Shown here: positions 1 through 8,571 of the stretch, in pieces | Numbering within the stretch: position 1 is the first letter of the stretch | Layout of the letters: the number at the start of each line of letters is the position of its first letter | DNA from: Desulfofustis glycolicus DSM 9705 | GTDB lineage: Bacteria > Desulfobacterota > Desulfobulbia > Desulfobulbales > Desulfocapsaceae | Assembly (NCBI RefSeq): GCF_900130015.1 | Contig: NZ_FQXS01000014.1 | Coordinates: 1-36,234, forward strand | Reading direction: 5' to 3' | Length of the DNA: 36,234 nt | The notes under the pieces: model-generated | Told to the model about the DNA's origin: nothing | Seen by the model: the letters and a program-made list of their open reading frames with translations, nothing else | Databases searched by the model: none | Made by a program: the position numbers and the translations under genes

Positions 1-82
1 GAGTAAAATTTGATGCCTACATAATTCTCTCTAAAATCGCTACTTTAAAACAGCAAATCAAGGTGTTACTTCATTTTGTGTC

Positions 83-112
83 TGGAACATCCGTTTTAAC
101 CTGTCCCCCGCT
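83..112. repeat. Half copy of the ACAGGTT/AACCTGT palindromic repeat
   Basis: The right half GTTTTAACCTGTCCCCCGCT (93-112) is identical to the right half of the intact palindrome at 17181-17202 and its flank. The left arm is degenerate (CTGGAACATCC), so this is a decayed or truncated member of the family. The rest of 1-207 holds no gene that I can support. Confidence 0.6.
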
Positions 113-207
113 TGTTGACTATCATTCGTCAGGGCTCAAGGTGGCTGTCGCGATTCACGCCCTGTGTCGTGGTGACCATACTCGGTTGGCAGGAGTCGGA
201 AAAGTGA

Positions 208-236
208 CTGACAGTTCGACCCGGGTGACATATAAT
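208..236 (+). promoter_or_regulatory. Sigma-70 promoter of the DnaJ-like gene
   Basis: The -35 box CTGACA (208-213) is separated by exactly 17 bp from a perfect -10 box TATAAT (231-236). The predicted start point near 243 leaves a leader of about 70 nt before the ATG at 315. Within that leader CCGGTG and CACCGG arms (about 255-278) could form a hairpin. I see no CIRCE or sigma-32 motif. Confidence 0.75.
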
Positions 237-314
237 TGGAGTTTGCTTTCTCGCCGGTGGTCAAAGGTGATCACCGGTGGAACAATCGATTCTGATCGGA
301 GCCGGTGGCTGATT

Positions 315-1115
315 ATGAAGGATTATTACCAGATTCTCGGGGTAACCGAGGCATCGACGGAAGATGAGATCCGCCGGAGATACCGAAAACTGGCAATGCA
401 ATATCATCCCGACCGCAACCCCGATGACCCCCAGGCCGAAGAAAAATTCAAGGAAATAGCCGAGGCATACGGGGTACTGACCGATCCGGCCAAGCGTGCC
501 TCCTACAATCGCGCCCGGGCTACCGGCGGTCCCTGGCGGCAGGATGGGGCGACGAATGGATTCGGCTACAGCCAGGAGGATATCCTCCGTGATCTGTTTC
601 GCGACCCTCGTTTCCAGCAGGTATTCCAGGGATTGATGCGGGAGTTCCAGCGCTCCGGTTTCCGTTCCGGCCCGCAATTCATCAGGAAAAGCTTTTTCGG
701 CGGGCGCGGGGGGCTCTTTTTCGGCGGGCTCTTTTTCCTCGGCTCCCTGGTCGGCCCGGCCCTTCTTCGTTCGGTGGGGCAGCGCTTGCCGGAGAAAGGC
801 TCACTGTTTCGATCTTTGGGCAATACGGTCGGCAAGGTACTCGCCGGCGTCAAAAACAGACAGGGACAGTCAGAAAACCAGTCGGAGGCGTCAACAACGG
901 ATATAATTTATGTGACTCCGCTATCTACGGAAGAGCTGCGTTCCGGCAAGACCATTCAGGTGCAGACGGACGGCCCCGACGGCCGGGAAATGCTCAAGGT
1001 AAGCATTCCGCCGGACAGCCGGGCCGGCCAGCGCCTGCGGTTGCGCGGCAAGGGACGGCCGGGACCGGCCGGGCGCGGAGACTTGTATCTGCACCTGGAG
1101 CTGCGGAATCACTGA
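315..1115 (+). CDS. DnaJ-like J-domain co-chaperone (266 aa)
   Basis: This is a type B-like J protein that should stimulate the ATPase of a DnaK/Hsp70 partner. The J domain fills residues 1 to about 70, with the diagnostic HPD at 31-33. A Gly/Phe-rich, partly hydrophobic linker follows (about 125-165, with FGGLFF-type runs), and residues about 195-266 resemble the DnaJ C-terminal substrate-binding domain ending in a GDLYLHL stretch. There is no CxxCxGxG zinc-finger region, and the protein is shorter than CbpA (about 300 aa) because only one C-terminal beta domain seems to be present. I chose the ATG at 315, which begins [10 protein letters not shown] as J proteins usually do. The reading frame stays open upstream, but that part crosses the promoter and does not look like protein. 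The gene is monocistronic and convergent with the minus-strand operon to its right. Confidence 0.9.
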   Translation: MKDYYQILGVTEASTEDEIRRRYRKLAMQYHPDRNPDDPQAEEKFKEIAEAYGVLTDPAKRASYNRARATGGPWRQDGATNGFGYSQEDILRDLFRDPRFQQVFQGLMREFQRSGFRSGPQFIRKSFFGGRGGLFFGGLFFLGSLVGPALLRSVGQRLPEKGSLFRSLGNTVGKVLAGVKNRQGQSENQSEASTTDIIYVTPLSTEELRSGKTIQVQTDGPDGREMLKVSIPPDSRAGQRLRLRGKGRPGPAGRGDLYLHLELRNH

Positions 1116-1182
1116 CTCTTAATGACCGAAGGTCATAACGAGCAATGAACACCATCGTTGCGAGCGGTAGGTCCGGCCTCGG

Positions 1183-1611
1183 TCAACTCAGCGGGAGACC
1201 GAAACTGTTCTGGCCGAGCAGGTGGATTGAGTCCTGACCGAAAAGGTCGAGGAAGGTGCCGTCGGCCAGGTTGCACTTGAACCCGCGGCAGGTCCGCGGC
1301 CGATAGTTGTAGATCTTGCAGTAGTATTTGCCGTCGCGCTTCTGTAAAAAGAGGCAGCCTTTATCGTCCGGGTGGATCATAAAAATCTTGCCGCTTGCCA
1401 GTGCTTCTTCCCTGGCCCGGGCCAGGCCTTTGGTCCGAATCTCCGCCAGGCTCACATCGACGCCGACATGGCCGCCCATCTTCTTGATGAAGTCGACTTC
1501 TTCGGCTTGCAGGGTAATCTTCCGGTACTTTTTGCAGCAGGTGCCGCATTGCTGACATTCATGGAAGATCGTTTTCAGGGCGTTGCTGTCAAGATTGATG
1601 TGCCTGGTCAT
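1183..1611 (-). CDS. YkgJ-family CxxCxxCC metal-binding protein (142 aa)
   Basis: This belongs to the YkgJ family (putative zinc- or iron-chelating domain). The Cys cluster C19-x2-C22-x2-CC(25-26) lies near the N-terminus, and C86, C98, C108 and C113 follow in the arrangement expected for the family, including the YRPRTCRGFKC segment. The biochemical role of the family is not settled; metal-cluster binding is inferred from the cysteines. The ATG at 1611 is preceded by AAAAGGA, and the open frame upstream of it only overlaps the previous gene. It lies 14 bp after the deacetylase-family gene and is the last gene of the minus-strand operon. I see no strong terminator after it. Confidence 0.85.
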   Translation of the reverse strand: MTRHINLDSNALKTIFHECQQCGTCCKKYRKITLQAEEVDFIKKMGGHVGVDVSLAEIRTKGLARAREEALASGKIFMIHPDDKGCLFLQKRDGKYYCKIYNYRPRTCRGFKCNLADGTFLDLFGQDSIHLLGQNSFGLPLS

Positions 1612-1625
1612 GAGCGATTCCTTTT

Positions 1626-2651
1626 TCACAGCGTCCAGTATTGATTGAGTGGATGATCGGCCAGCAGTGCCCGGGCCCGGTCCGAATGGAGGATGCCGAC
1701 GCGCGGCGCTTTTGGCTGAAGCAGGCTGTCGATGGTTGCCAATACCGACTCCTCCAGTGATTCCGGATTGTAACCTCCTTCCAGGATAAAGAGCAGACGG
1801 TTGTCGCAGAGTTCCCGGGCGCACTGTTTGATCAGCGTCGTGGCCGTGTGGTACCAGTGGGTGGAGAGCAGTGTCGAGCTGATCGAATCGGCCTGGTGGC
1901 CGTCATAACCGGCTGAGACAAGGATGATTTGCGGCAGGTATTGTTCGCAGAGATTATTCAGGATGGTGCCGACCAGATAGGTGTATTCCTGGTCGCCGAA
2001 CTGGCTGAACACTGGGATGTTGATGGTATAGCCGCGTCCGTTGTCGGTGCCGATTTCCCCCGCCTGTCCGGAAAACGGGAACAGGTCGCGTTGGTGTAGT
2101 GAGACGAACAGCACCTGATCGGAATCATAGAAGACTTCCTGGGTACCGTTGCCGTGATGGACGTCGAAATCGAGAATCAAAATGCGACTCAGGCCGTAGA
2201 CCCGCTGCAGGTATGCTGCGGTGATGGCCACATTGTTGAGGATACAGAACCCCATGCCGCGCCCCGGTTCGGCATGATGCCCGGGCGGCCGCACCAGCGC
2301 GAAGCCATGGTGCAGACTGGTGTTCATGATCCGGTCCGCCAGTTCCAGGCAGCCGCCGGCGGCGAGCCGGGCGGTCTCCAGGGACCGGTCCATCAGATAG
2401 GTGTCACGGTCGTAGGAAAACGGATCGGTTCGGGCGGCATGATTGCGGACCTGGTTGAGGTAAAAGGCGGAATGAACCCGCTGGATATCCTCGGTGTGCG
2501 CCTCGCGCGGGGCGACCATGGTAAGACTGCCGTTGTACCGCTCTTTGACGACCGGGAACAGACGCCTGAGCCGCGCCGGGTTTTCCGGGGTGGGGCGATT
2601 GATGCAATGCTGGAAATAGCGATCGTCAAGCAACACGCCGAGATTATTCAT
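1626..2651 (-). CDS. Histone deacetylase superfamily (AcuC-like) protein (341 aa)
   Basis: This is a zinc-dependent deacetylase/amidohydrolase of the class II HDAC-like bacterial family (AcuC, acetylpolyamine amidohydrolase relatives). The active site is complete: RPPGHHA at 121-127 with the His pair 125-126, DFDVHHG at 161-167 with likely zinc ligands D163 and H165, third ligand D250 in SAGYD, and the catalytic Tyr in EGGY at 291-294. The substrate could be acetyl-lysine or an acetylated small amine; the sequence does not decide. Its start overlaps the end of the upstream GNAT gene by 8 bp and has no clear ribosome binding site, so translation is probably coupled. The acetyltransferase-deacetylase pairing suggests opposing reactions on a shared substrate, which is inference. 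Confidence 0.92.
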   Translation of the reverse strand: MNNLGVLLDDRYFQHCINRPTPENPARLRRLFPVVKERYNGSLTMVAPREAHTEDIQRVHSAFYLNQVRNHAARTDPFSYDRDTYLMDRSLETARLAAGGCLELADRIMNTSLHHGFALVRPPGHHAEPGRGMGFCILNNVAITAAYLQRVYGLSRILILDFDVHHGNGTQEVFYDSDQVLFVSLHQRDLFPFSGQAGEIGTDNGRGYTINIPVFSQFGDQEYTYLVGTILNNLCEQYLPQIILVSAGYDGHQADSISSTLLSTHWYHTATTLIKQCARELCDNRLLFILEGGYNPESLEESVLATIDSLLQPKAPRVGILHSDRARALLADHPLNQYWTL

Positions 2652-3207
2652 AATGGTAGCGATAGATCGGAACAGTTTGGTACCGTTGCTTGGACAGCCG
2701 GTACAGGTGGCCGAGCCGGCGGACCTGGTAATCGTCGTAGACCAGTGATTCGATCAGCTCGAATCCGAGTTTCCTCAGGCAGCGTTGTTGCGCTTTGTTG
2801 TTGATATCGGTGTACATCTCCACTTCATCGAGCCGCAGCCGGTCAAAGAGGTTGATAATCAGGTATTTCTGTGCCTCGGTGCCGTAGCCTTTGCCGCGTT
2901 GTTCAGGCATCGTTATCTTGACCTTGATGACCGCACATTCGTTTTTTTCCGAGCGCAGCCAGTAGGTAATGGTGCCCATCGGGGTGGTGTCGCGATGCTG
3001 GATGAAAAAGGTCTTATTCTTGTCGTTCCACAAGACCCCGGCGGCGATTTTCTCCTCTCCGGCCGCCATGCTCAACTTGTCCGGCGTTAAAAACGGACCG
3101 TGAGCGTTGTCGCTGTTGCTCCAGGAAACGAGAAGCACCAGGTCGTCGGCGGTGATCTTCCGCAAGTGGAGCCGCGGGGTGAAAATGGAGTCTCCAAACA
3201 TGGTCAT
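2644..3207 (-). CDS. GNAT-family N-acetyltransferase, RimJ/RimL type (about 187 aa)
   Basis: This is an acetyl-CoA-dependent N-acetyltransferase. Visible hallmarks are the N-terminal TPRLHLRKITADD block, the acetyl-CoA loop RGKGYGTEAQ, and the C-terminal NNKAQQRCLRKLGF motif typical of the RimJ/RimL group. The substrate is unknown. The start is uncertain: an ATG at 3207 (used here), one at 3201 and one at 3234 are all in frame, and none has a good ribosome binding site. It follows the chemoreceptor by 54 bp and overlaps the deacetylase gene by 8 bp, so all three are probably on one transcript. Confidence 0.85.
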   Translation of the reverse strand: MTMFGDSIFTPRLHLRKITADDLVLLVSWSNSDNAHGPFLTPDKLSMAAGEEKIAAGVLWNDKNKTFFIQHRDTTPMGTITYWLRSEKNECAVIKVKITMPEQRGKGYGTEAQKYLIINLFDRLRLDEVEMYTDINNKAQQRCLRKLGFELIESLVYDDYQVRRLGHLYRLSKQRYQTVPIYRYHYE

Positions 3208-3261
3208 GGCAGAACCGGTGATTCCGGCCGGCATGCTGCGCCGGCCGGAACGCGAGGATAG

Positions 3262-6200
3262 TTACATATTGTTGACTGCTTCCTGCAACTCCTTGCTCGA
3301 CGACATCAACTGGGTCAGGGCGGCGACCGTTTCCGACAGCGACTGGTTGACGGCGGTCGTCGACTGCTGGTTTTTCTTTGACGATGAAGCAACGGTTTCG
3401 ATCTTCTCCATGACCTTGGTCCCGTCGGCGTTCAATCCTTCGGCCTGGCTGCTCACCCTGTCGACTGATGCCGAAATGGAGCTGATGCCTTTGGAAATGG
3501 TTTCCATCGACTCGAGCGCGGTATTGATGACTCGGCCGCCGTCGGTCAACATGTTCATGCCGTCTTTCATCGCGCTGATGGTCTGGTGCGACTCCTTCTC
3601 CACGTTCTTGACAATGGTGGAGATATCGATTGCCGACTTCGAGCTGTTCTCGGCCAGTTTGCGGACCTCATCGGCGACCACGGCAAAGCCGCGACCGGCG
3701 TCGCCGGCACGGGCCGCCTCGATGGCGGCGTTGAAGGCGAGCAGGTTGGTCTGCGAGGCGATATCCTTGATAATGTCGACGAAACTGGAGATTTTTTCCA
3801 ATTGCGCGACCAGGCCGGCGACCATCTCGTTGTTGGTCTGCATGGTCGCGTTGATGTCTGCCAGCTTCTGACCTGCGTCGCGCCCTGCGTTTTTGCCGGT
3901 TTCCGCTTCCTTGGCCAGATCGGTGGCCAGTTTGTTCGATTCCTGTGAGAGTTCCAGCATCTCGCTGGAGCTTTTCAGCATGGCCTGCACGGTTTTCATC
4001 GAATCGTCGAGTTGGTTGACCGCTTCGTCGATGATCTCGTTCATCTCGTCGACCTGGCTGTTGGCCTGGTCCATCTGTTGGCGCGAGGCGCCCACCAGAG
4101 TGTCGACCTCGGCAACCGAACTGGCGATGAGCCGTTCCACTTTTTTCTCCGCCGTGACATCGGTTATGTATTCCAGAGCGCCTTTGATATTGCCTTTCGC
4201 GTCCTTGATCGGCGCGCCGGTGTATTTAATCGGCATCTCGTGGCCGCCGGGTGCGGCCACAGTCTGCTCGCTGACTACCCGGTCGGTCTTCATCGCCTGG
4301 GCGCAGGCGCATTGGTCGGTGCGGCACTGTTCGGTCTTAAACAGGTCGTAGCATTTCTTGCCGACGGCCTGGTCCGGGCTCAGGCCGGCGACCTTCGCTC
4401 CGGCCGGGTTGATGAAGGTGATGGTGAAATCGGTATCGATGGAGAGGATCGGAGTCGGAATGGTGTTGAGGTTCTCGATCTTCTCGTCGGCGGCCTGTTT
4501 TTGCTTCATCTCTTCGGTAACGTCGAGTACGTACTCCAGGGCGCCCTTGATATTGCCCTTGGCGTCCTTGATCGGCGCCCCGGTATACTTGATCGGGATG
4601 ATGACGCCCTCGGCGGGCCGGGCGATGGTCTGCTCGTTTATCACCGAATCGGTCTTCATCGCCCGGGCGCAGGCGCACTTGTCGGTCTGGCAATGGGGAG
4701 TCTTGAACAGCTCAAAACACTTCTTGCCGATCACCTCGTCCGGGGTCGATCCGACCACCGAGGCCGCGGCCGGGTTCATGAAGGTGACGTTGAAATCGGT
4801 GTCAATCGACATGATCGGGGTGGGGATGGTGTTGAGGTTCTCGATCTTCTCGTCGGCAGCCTGCTTCTGCTTCATCTCCTCGGTAACGTCGAGCACGTAT
4901 TCCAGGGCGCCCTTGATGTTGCCCTTGGCGTCCTTGATCGGCGAGCCGGTGTACTTGATCGGGATGATGACGCCCTCGGCGGGCCGGGCGATGGTCTGTT
5001 CGGTGACCACTGAATCGGTTTTCATCGCACGGCCGACCGCACATTTTTCGGTTTGGCAATGGGGCGTTTTGAACAGGTCGTAGCATTTCTTGCCGATCAC
5101 CTCATCCGGGGTCGAATTGACGACACCGGCGGCGGCCGGGTTCATGAAGGTGACGTTGAAGTCGGTGTCGATCGCCATGATCGGGGTGGGGATGGTGTTG
5201 AGATTTTCGATCTTCTCGTCGGCGGCTTGCTTCTGCTTCATCTCCTCGGTGATGTCGAGCACGTATTCCAGAGCGCCCTTGATATTACCCTTGGCGTCCT
5301 TGATCGGCGAGCCGGTGTACTTGATCGGGATGATGACGCCTTCGGCGGGCCGGGCGATGGTCTGCTCGGAAATGACGGAGTCGGTCTTCATGGCCCGGGC
5401 GCAGGCGCACTTGTCGGTCTGGCAATGGGGGGTCTTGAACAGATCGAAGCACTTCTTGCCGACCACCTCGTCCGGGGTCGAGCCGACTACGGAGGCGGCG
5501 GCAGGGTTCATGAAGGTGACGCTGAAGTCGGTGTCGATCGCCATGATCGGGGTGGGGATGGTGTTGAGGTTCTCGATCTTTTCGTCGGCGGCCTGCTTTT
5601 GCTTCATCTCCTCGGTGACGTCGAGGATGTATTCCAGGGCGCCCTTGATATTGCCTTTGGCGTCCTTGATCGGTGCGCCGGTGTACTTGATCGGGATGAT
5701 GACTCCTTCGGCGGGCCGGGCGATGGTCTGTTCGGTGATTACCGAATCGGTTTTCATGGCCCGGGCGCAGGCGCACCGGTCGGTCTTGCAGTGAGGCGTC
5801 TTGAACAGGTCGTAACACTTCTTGCCGAGCACCTCGTCGGGAGTCATGTCGACGACCCGGGCTCCGGCCGGATTCATGAAGGTAATGGTGAAGTTCTTGT
5901 CGATTTCCATGATCGGTGTCGGGATCACGTTCAGATCGGTCTGCATCTGTCGCAGCGAGGCCTGGGTGTTTTTCAGCTCGCTGACATCGTTCATCGTCAC
6001 CAGAGTTCCGCTTCCTTTGCCGTTCATCGGTACCGCAGTGGAATGGTAATAGATGAACTGGTTGCCGTTTTTGTGGACCACTTCCGCCTCGGCCGGCTTC
6101 TTGATCCGGGCGGCCTTGGCCACGGAACAGTCCTTGGTGCCGCAGAGATTCGACGGACAGGCCTCCTCGCAGGTCATTTTGCCGATGACATCGGCCGGCT

Positions 6201-6336
6201 TGTGACCAAAGGTCTTCCAGAAGCTGTCGTTGGCCCAGCTGATGACCCGGTCGTCGCCGACGATAAAACTGGGCAGGCCCAGCAGGTTCAGACTGGAGGG
6301 GTCCATTTCGGGAGTCGCTTTTTTCGTTGTTTCCAT
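3262..6336 (-). CDS. Soluble methyl-accepting chemotaxis protein with six PAS domains (1024 aa)
   Basis: This is a cytoplasmic chemoreceptor; no membrane segment or signal peptide is visible. A divergent PAS domain fills residues about 15-120, with Cys at C56, C60, C65 and C70. Five tandem PAS repeats follow, with a period of 122 residues (starts at 127, 249, 371, 493 and 615). Each carries a GKKC(Y/F)(D/E)LFKT segment followed by a Cys cluster (PHCxTxxCAC in most). A coiled coil and the MCP signalling domain complete the protein, with the hairpin tip containing [20 protein letters not shown] around 850-880. By family knowledge it forms helical bundles that regulate CheA through CheW. The repeated cysteines suggest redox or metal sensing, which is inference. 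A GAGGAAC ribosome binding site precedes the ATG. It lies 25 bp after the triple-CheW gene. Confidence 0.95.
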   Translation of the reverse strand: METTKKATPEMDPSSLNLLGLPSFIVGDDRVISWANDSFWKTFGHKPADVIGKMTCEEACPSNLCGTKDCSVAKAARIKKPAEAEVVHKNGNQFIYYHSTAVPMNGKGSGTLVTMNDVSELKNTQASLRQMQTDLNVIPTPIMEIDKNFTITFMNPAGARVVDMTPDEVLGKKCYDLFKTPHCKTDRCACARAMKTDSVITEQTIARPAEGVIIPIKYTGAPIKDAKGNIKGALEYILDVTEEMKQKQAADEKIENLNTIPTPIMAIDTDFSVTFMNPAAASVVGSTPDEVVGKKCFDLFKTPHCQTDKCACARAMKTDSVISEQTIARPAEGVIIPIKYTGSPIKDAKGNIKGALEYVLDITEEMKQKQAADEKIENLNTIPTPIMAIDTDFNVTFMNPAAAGVVNSTPDEVIGKKCYDLFKTPHCQTEKCAVGRAMKTDSVVTEQTIARPAEGVIIPIKYTGSPIKDAKGNIKGALEYVLDVTEEMKQKQAADEKIENLNTIPTPIMSIDTDFNVTFMNPAAASVVGSTPDEVIGKKCFELFKTPHCQTDKCACARAMKTDSVINEQTIARPAEGVIIPIKYTGAPIKDAKGNIKGALEYVLDVTEEMKQKQAADEKIENLNTIPTPILSIDTDFTITFINPAGAKVAGLSPDQAVGKKCYDLFKTEQCRTDQCACAQAMKTDRVVSEQTVAAPGGHEMPIKYTGAPIKDAKGNIKGALEYITDVTAEKKVERLIASSVAEVDTLVGASRQQMDQANSQVDEMNEIIDEAVNQLDDSMKTVQAMLKSSSEMLELSQESNKLATDLAKEAETGKNAGRDAGQKLADINATMQTNNEMVAGLVAQLEKISSFVDIIKDIASQTNLLAFNAAIEAARAGDAGRGFAVVADEVRKLAENSSKSAIDISTIVKNVEKESHQTISAMKDGMNMLTDGGRVINTALESMETISKGISSISASVDRVSSQAEGLNADGTKVMEKIETVASSSKKNQQSTTAVNQSLSETVAALTQLMSSSKELQEAVNNM
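4150..5958 (-). repeat. Five tandem 366-bp PAS-coding repeats inside the chemoreceptor gene
   Basis: The units begin at about 5958, 5592, 5226, 4860 and 4494 when read on the minus strand. The first four translate to almost identical 122-residue PAS modules; the fifth diverges in its middle (AAPGGHEM instead of RPAEGVII) and at its end. Near-identity at the nucleotide level, for example in the linker encoding [14 protein letters not shown], points to recent duplication or ongoing gene conversion. Copy number may vary between strains and could be mis-assembled from short reads. Confidence 0.95.
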
Positions 6337-6361
6337 GACAGGTTCCTCGGTTGGGTGATTG

Positions 6362-7885
6362 TTATGAAAGATCGTTCAATTCTTCTTCAGGCAGAGTGTG
6401 ATGTCCCGCTTCGGCCTGCAGGTGGTTGCGAATCAGGTTGTGGGTGTTGACCACCAGCACGTGTTCCTTGAGGCCGTCCGGGGTGAGATACTCGATGAGC
6501 CGATCCAGCGTGTCTTTCCGATCGCTCAGCTGCTTGTTCAGTGACGGTGTCGAGTGATACTGTTCCTGCTTGTAGATGGTGACGATCTGGTCGACTTTCA
6601 GGGCCACGGTGGTGCCGTGACCGCTGCAGATGATCAGCTTGTCCGTGTCGCTGCCGTCTCGCTGTGGATAGTGGTAGAAACTGCGCAGGTTGACGACCGG
6701 TACCACTTCACCGCGCAGGTTGATAACTCCGGTGCTGTAACCGCTGGCGCCGGGCACGCGCATCGATCCGTTGTTTTCGATGATCTCGCGGACATCCTTG
6801 AGTTCGATTGCATAATGCTTGCCGATGGCAAACACGAGATAGCAGTTCTCGGTGATCAGGTGATGGCTGGTGTGTTGCCGCGTCCCTGACGCTTCGTCGG
6901 TTCCACCCCCGGTTTCTTTGTTCGTGCCGCCGCCGATCTTGGCCATGGACTTGATGCTGTCGATCTGGTCGCAGATCAGTCGGTGAATATCGAGCAGGAT
7001 GATGTTTTCGCCGTTCGGTCGGGTGACTAGTCCGTTGACGTTTTCGTCACGGCCGCTGGGAAAGGGCAGGATCTGGTCGGATGCGATAGTGAGGATGTCC
7101 CGGATCTCGTCGACGATGATGCCGATGGCGTAGTCGTCCGAAGAGAGAATCAGTATCCGGGTATCTTCTGCGGCCATGGCCGGCGTTTCCGTTTCGTCGG
7201 TCAGCAGCGAACGGGAGTTGAGAATCGGCACGGTCTTGCCGCGCAGCTCCAGGGCGCCCTCGATGACGCCGGTCTGAAACATGGTGTCGATGTCGGCACA
7301 GAAGGTGATCTCCTGGGCGCATTCGACCGGTACGCCGTATTGCTGGCCGGCGCAGCTAAAGACTACGCAGCGCTGGTAGGTGACCGGTGGACCGGATTGG
7401 GCCTGCTGTCGAGATTCAGTTGTTGACTGGTCGAGATCGGCAAGATCCTCGTTGAACAGATGCTTGAGATCAAGCAGCTCAACGGCACGCCGACCCTCGT
7501 CCAGTTTGATCAGCGAGGAGATGACCCGGTCGCTCGTTTGCAGGGCCTTGCTGATCGGGGTGATCGCCGAGGTGTCGGCGCGAAACACCTCCCGGATGTC
7601 GTCGAAGAGCAGGCCAAAACGCTGATTGTGCAGCGCAACGACGGCCACCTTGGCGGCCTGGTCATAGTCGCTGCGTGCCAGACCGAGCCGTTTTTTCAGG
7701 TTGATGACCGGTATGACATCGTTGCGCAGATGCATGATTCCTTCGAGAAAATCTATGCTGCCCGGCAGTTTCCTGATCGGCCCCTGGATGGCGGTGGCTT
7801 CGGCGACCTGTTCCGCTTTGAGCGCGATTTCCAGATCCTGCTCCCGGTCGAGGACAAAGGATGCGAACAGCTGTTCCTGCGACAT
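6362..7885 (-). CDS. Triple CheW-domain coupling protein (507 aa)
   Basis: Three CheW-like domains sit in tandem at residues about 5-155, 170-320 and 345-490. Each shows the CheW beta-barrel signature with the pattern GIxxLRxxVIPVINL (for example [19 protein letters not shown] in domain 1 and [14 protein letters not shown] in domain 3). CheW domains link chemoreceptors to CheA, and a three-domain form may act as a scaffold with several docking sites. A Gly/Thr-rich linker separates domains 2 and 3. The start is the ATG at 7885: a full AGGAGG box sits at the right distance, whereas a GTG nine bases further upstream overlaps that box. The receptor gene follows 25 bp downstream. No CheA, CheY, CheR or CheB is present in the window, so the partner kinase must be elsewhere. 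Confidence 0.92.
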   Translation of the reverse strand: MSQEQLFASFVLDREQDLEIALKAEQVAEATAIQGPIRKLPGSIDFLEGIMHLRNDVIPVINLKKRLGLARSDYDQAAKVAVVALHNQRFGLLFDDIREVFRADTSAITPISKALQTSDRVISSLIKLDEGRRAVELLDLKHLFNEDLADLDQSTTESRQQAQSGPPVTYQRCVVFSCAGQQYGVPVECAQEITFCADIDTMFQTGVIEGALELRGKTVPILNSRSLLTDETETPAMAAEDTRILILSSDDYAIGIIVDEIRDILTIASDQILPFPSGRDENVNGLVTRPNGENIILLDIHRLICDQIDSIKSMAKIGGGTNKETGGGTDEASGTRQHTSHHLITENCYLVFAIGKHYAIELKDVREIIENNGSMRVPGASGYSTGVINLRGEVVPVVNLRSFYHYPQRDGSDTDKLIICSGHGTTVALKVDQIVTIYKQEQYHSTPSLNKQLSDRKDTLDRLIEYLTPDGLKEHVLVVNTHNLIRNHLQAEAGHHTLPEEELNDLS

Positions 7886-7903
7886 AGACGTCACCTCCTG
7901 CGG

Positions 7904-8335
7904 TTAATGGGAAACGGCTCGAACCGGTTCCGGTTCGGCGTCCACCTGCTGGGCGATTCGGTTGACCACGGTCTCCAGATCGCCGGCATCCTGCCTGGTT
8001 GTCGCGATATAGCGCGGGTTGAGCAGGTGATAGCGGCGGCTGCCGTCGTATACCTGGTCGCTGACAATCAGCACCAGACGGTAGTGCGCCAGGGCCTGCC
8101 GGTGATCGATCAGGTCCTCGAGTTCCCGAAGGTCGGCGATGTGAACGATGATCAGGTCGCCGCTGCGCAACGGTGCCCGTTTGGGCAGCGGGAACAGCGC
8201 GCCGTACGGTAACCGTTCAACGGCCGCCAGGACCGGTCGGGACCTGAGGGCCCACAGGCAGCGCTCGGCACAGTCCGGATAGGAGCAATCGTTCGGGCAG
8301 GCTGCACGGCGAGGGGAATAGAAGAAAACGTTCAT
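7904..8335 (-). CDS. Small Cys-rich protein of unknown function (143 aa), first gene of the chemosensory operon
   Basis: I do not recognise this family. The N-terminus has four cysteines, C13-x3-C17-x4-C22-x3-C26, that could hold a metal or Fe-S cluster. The remainder (about 55-140) alternates hydrophobic strands and helices (DLIIVHIADL, YRLVLIVSDQ) in a way that faintly resembles a receiver-like alpha/beta fold, but no phosphoacceptor pattern is evident. It has no signal peptide and no membrane segment. It is the first gene after the sigma-54 promoter, and the triple-CheW gene starts 18 bp after its stop. Codon use and GC content match the neighbours, so I consider it a real gene. Confidence 0.75.
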   Translation of the reverse strand: MNVFFYSPRRAACPNDCSYPDCAERCLWALRSRPVLAAVERLPYGALFPLPKRAPLRSGDLIIVHIADLRELEDLIDHRQALAHYRLVLIVSDQVYDGSRRYHLLNPRYIATTRQDAGDLETVVNRIAQQVDAEPEPVRAVSH

Positions 8336-8405
8336 GGGGTATCTCAGCTATCGTGTCAGGTGGTCCGCTTTTTTTTACAATTGTTGTTACGCTGTCCAGT
8401 AAGAA

Positions 8406-8420
8406 GCAGTAATCGTGCCA
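8406..8420 (-). promoter_or_regulatory. Sigma-54 (RpoN) promoter of the chemosensory/acylation operon
   Basis: Read on the minus strand the site is TGGCACG-ATTA-CTGC followed by T. It matches the -24/-12 consensus TGGCACG-N4-TTGC at all but one position and keeps the invariant GG and GC at the right spacing. It lies about 70 bp upstream of the ATG at 8335. The neighbouring gene (8572-9951) encodes a sigma-54 activator. ACAATTG occurs at 8377 and again at 8457 on the two sides of the promoter; I cannot say whether it is an activator site. Confidence 0.75.
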
Positions 8421-8533
8421 GCACCGGGTGGTCGTTTGTGACGGAAAAAGAGTCTAACAATTGCAGGGGGCCGAGAAGTTCTTTGGAGAGCAAAGAGGGC
8501 GGCTCACCGGGAAGGTGGTGTCCAGAAAACAAG

Positions 8534-8557
8534 ACCCGTCCACTTTTGTGGACGGGT
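8534..8557 (-). terminator. Rho-independent terminator of the sigma-54 regulator operon
   Basis: A perfect 10-bp stem (ACCCGTCCAC with GTGGACGGGT) closes a four-base loop. On the minus strand it is followed by CTTGTTTTCT. It sits just after the stop codon of the response regulator at 8572 and separates the two-component pair from the sigma-54 operon. Confidence 0.75.
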
Positions 8558-8571
8558 GGGAACGGCAGGTA

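Noticed and set aside
213-218. The finding entry at these coordinates refers to residue numbers of the sigma-54 regulator, not to genomic bases
   Set aside because: It duplicates the entry placed at 9298-9315 and should be disregarded; nothing special is claimed for genomic bases 213-218 beyond the promoter spacer.
1122-1136. Small hairpin ATGACC/GGTCAT after the DnaJ-like gene as a terminator
   Set aside because: The stem has only six pairs and no T run follows on either strand.
5053-6450. A 465-codon open frame on the plus strand opposite the chemoreceptor
   Set aside because: It is the antisense shadow of the repeated PAS coding sequence, rich in Gly/Asp/Val/Leu repeats, has no family resemblance, and the minus-strand frame encodes an unmistakable receptor.
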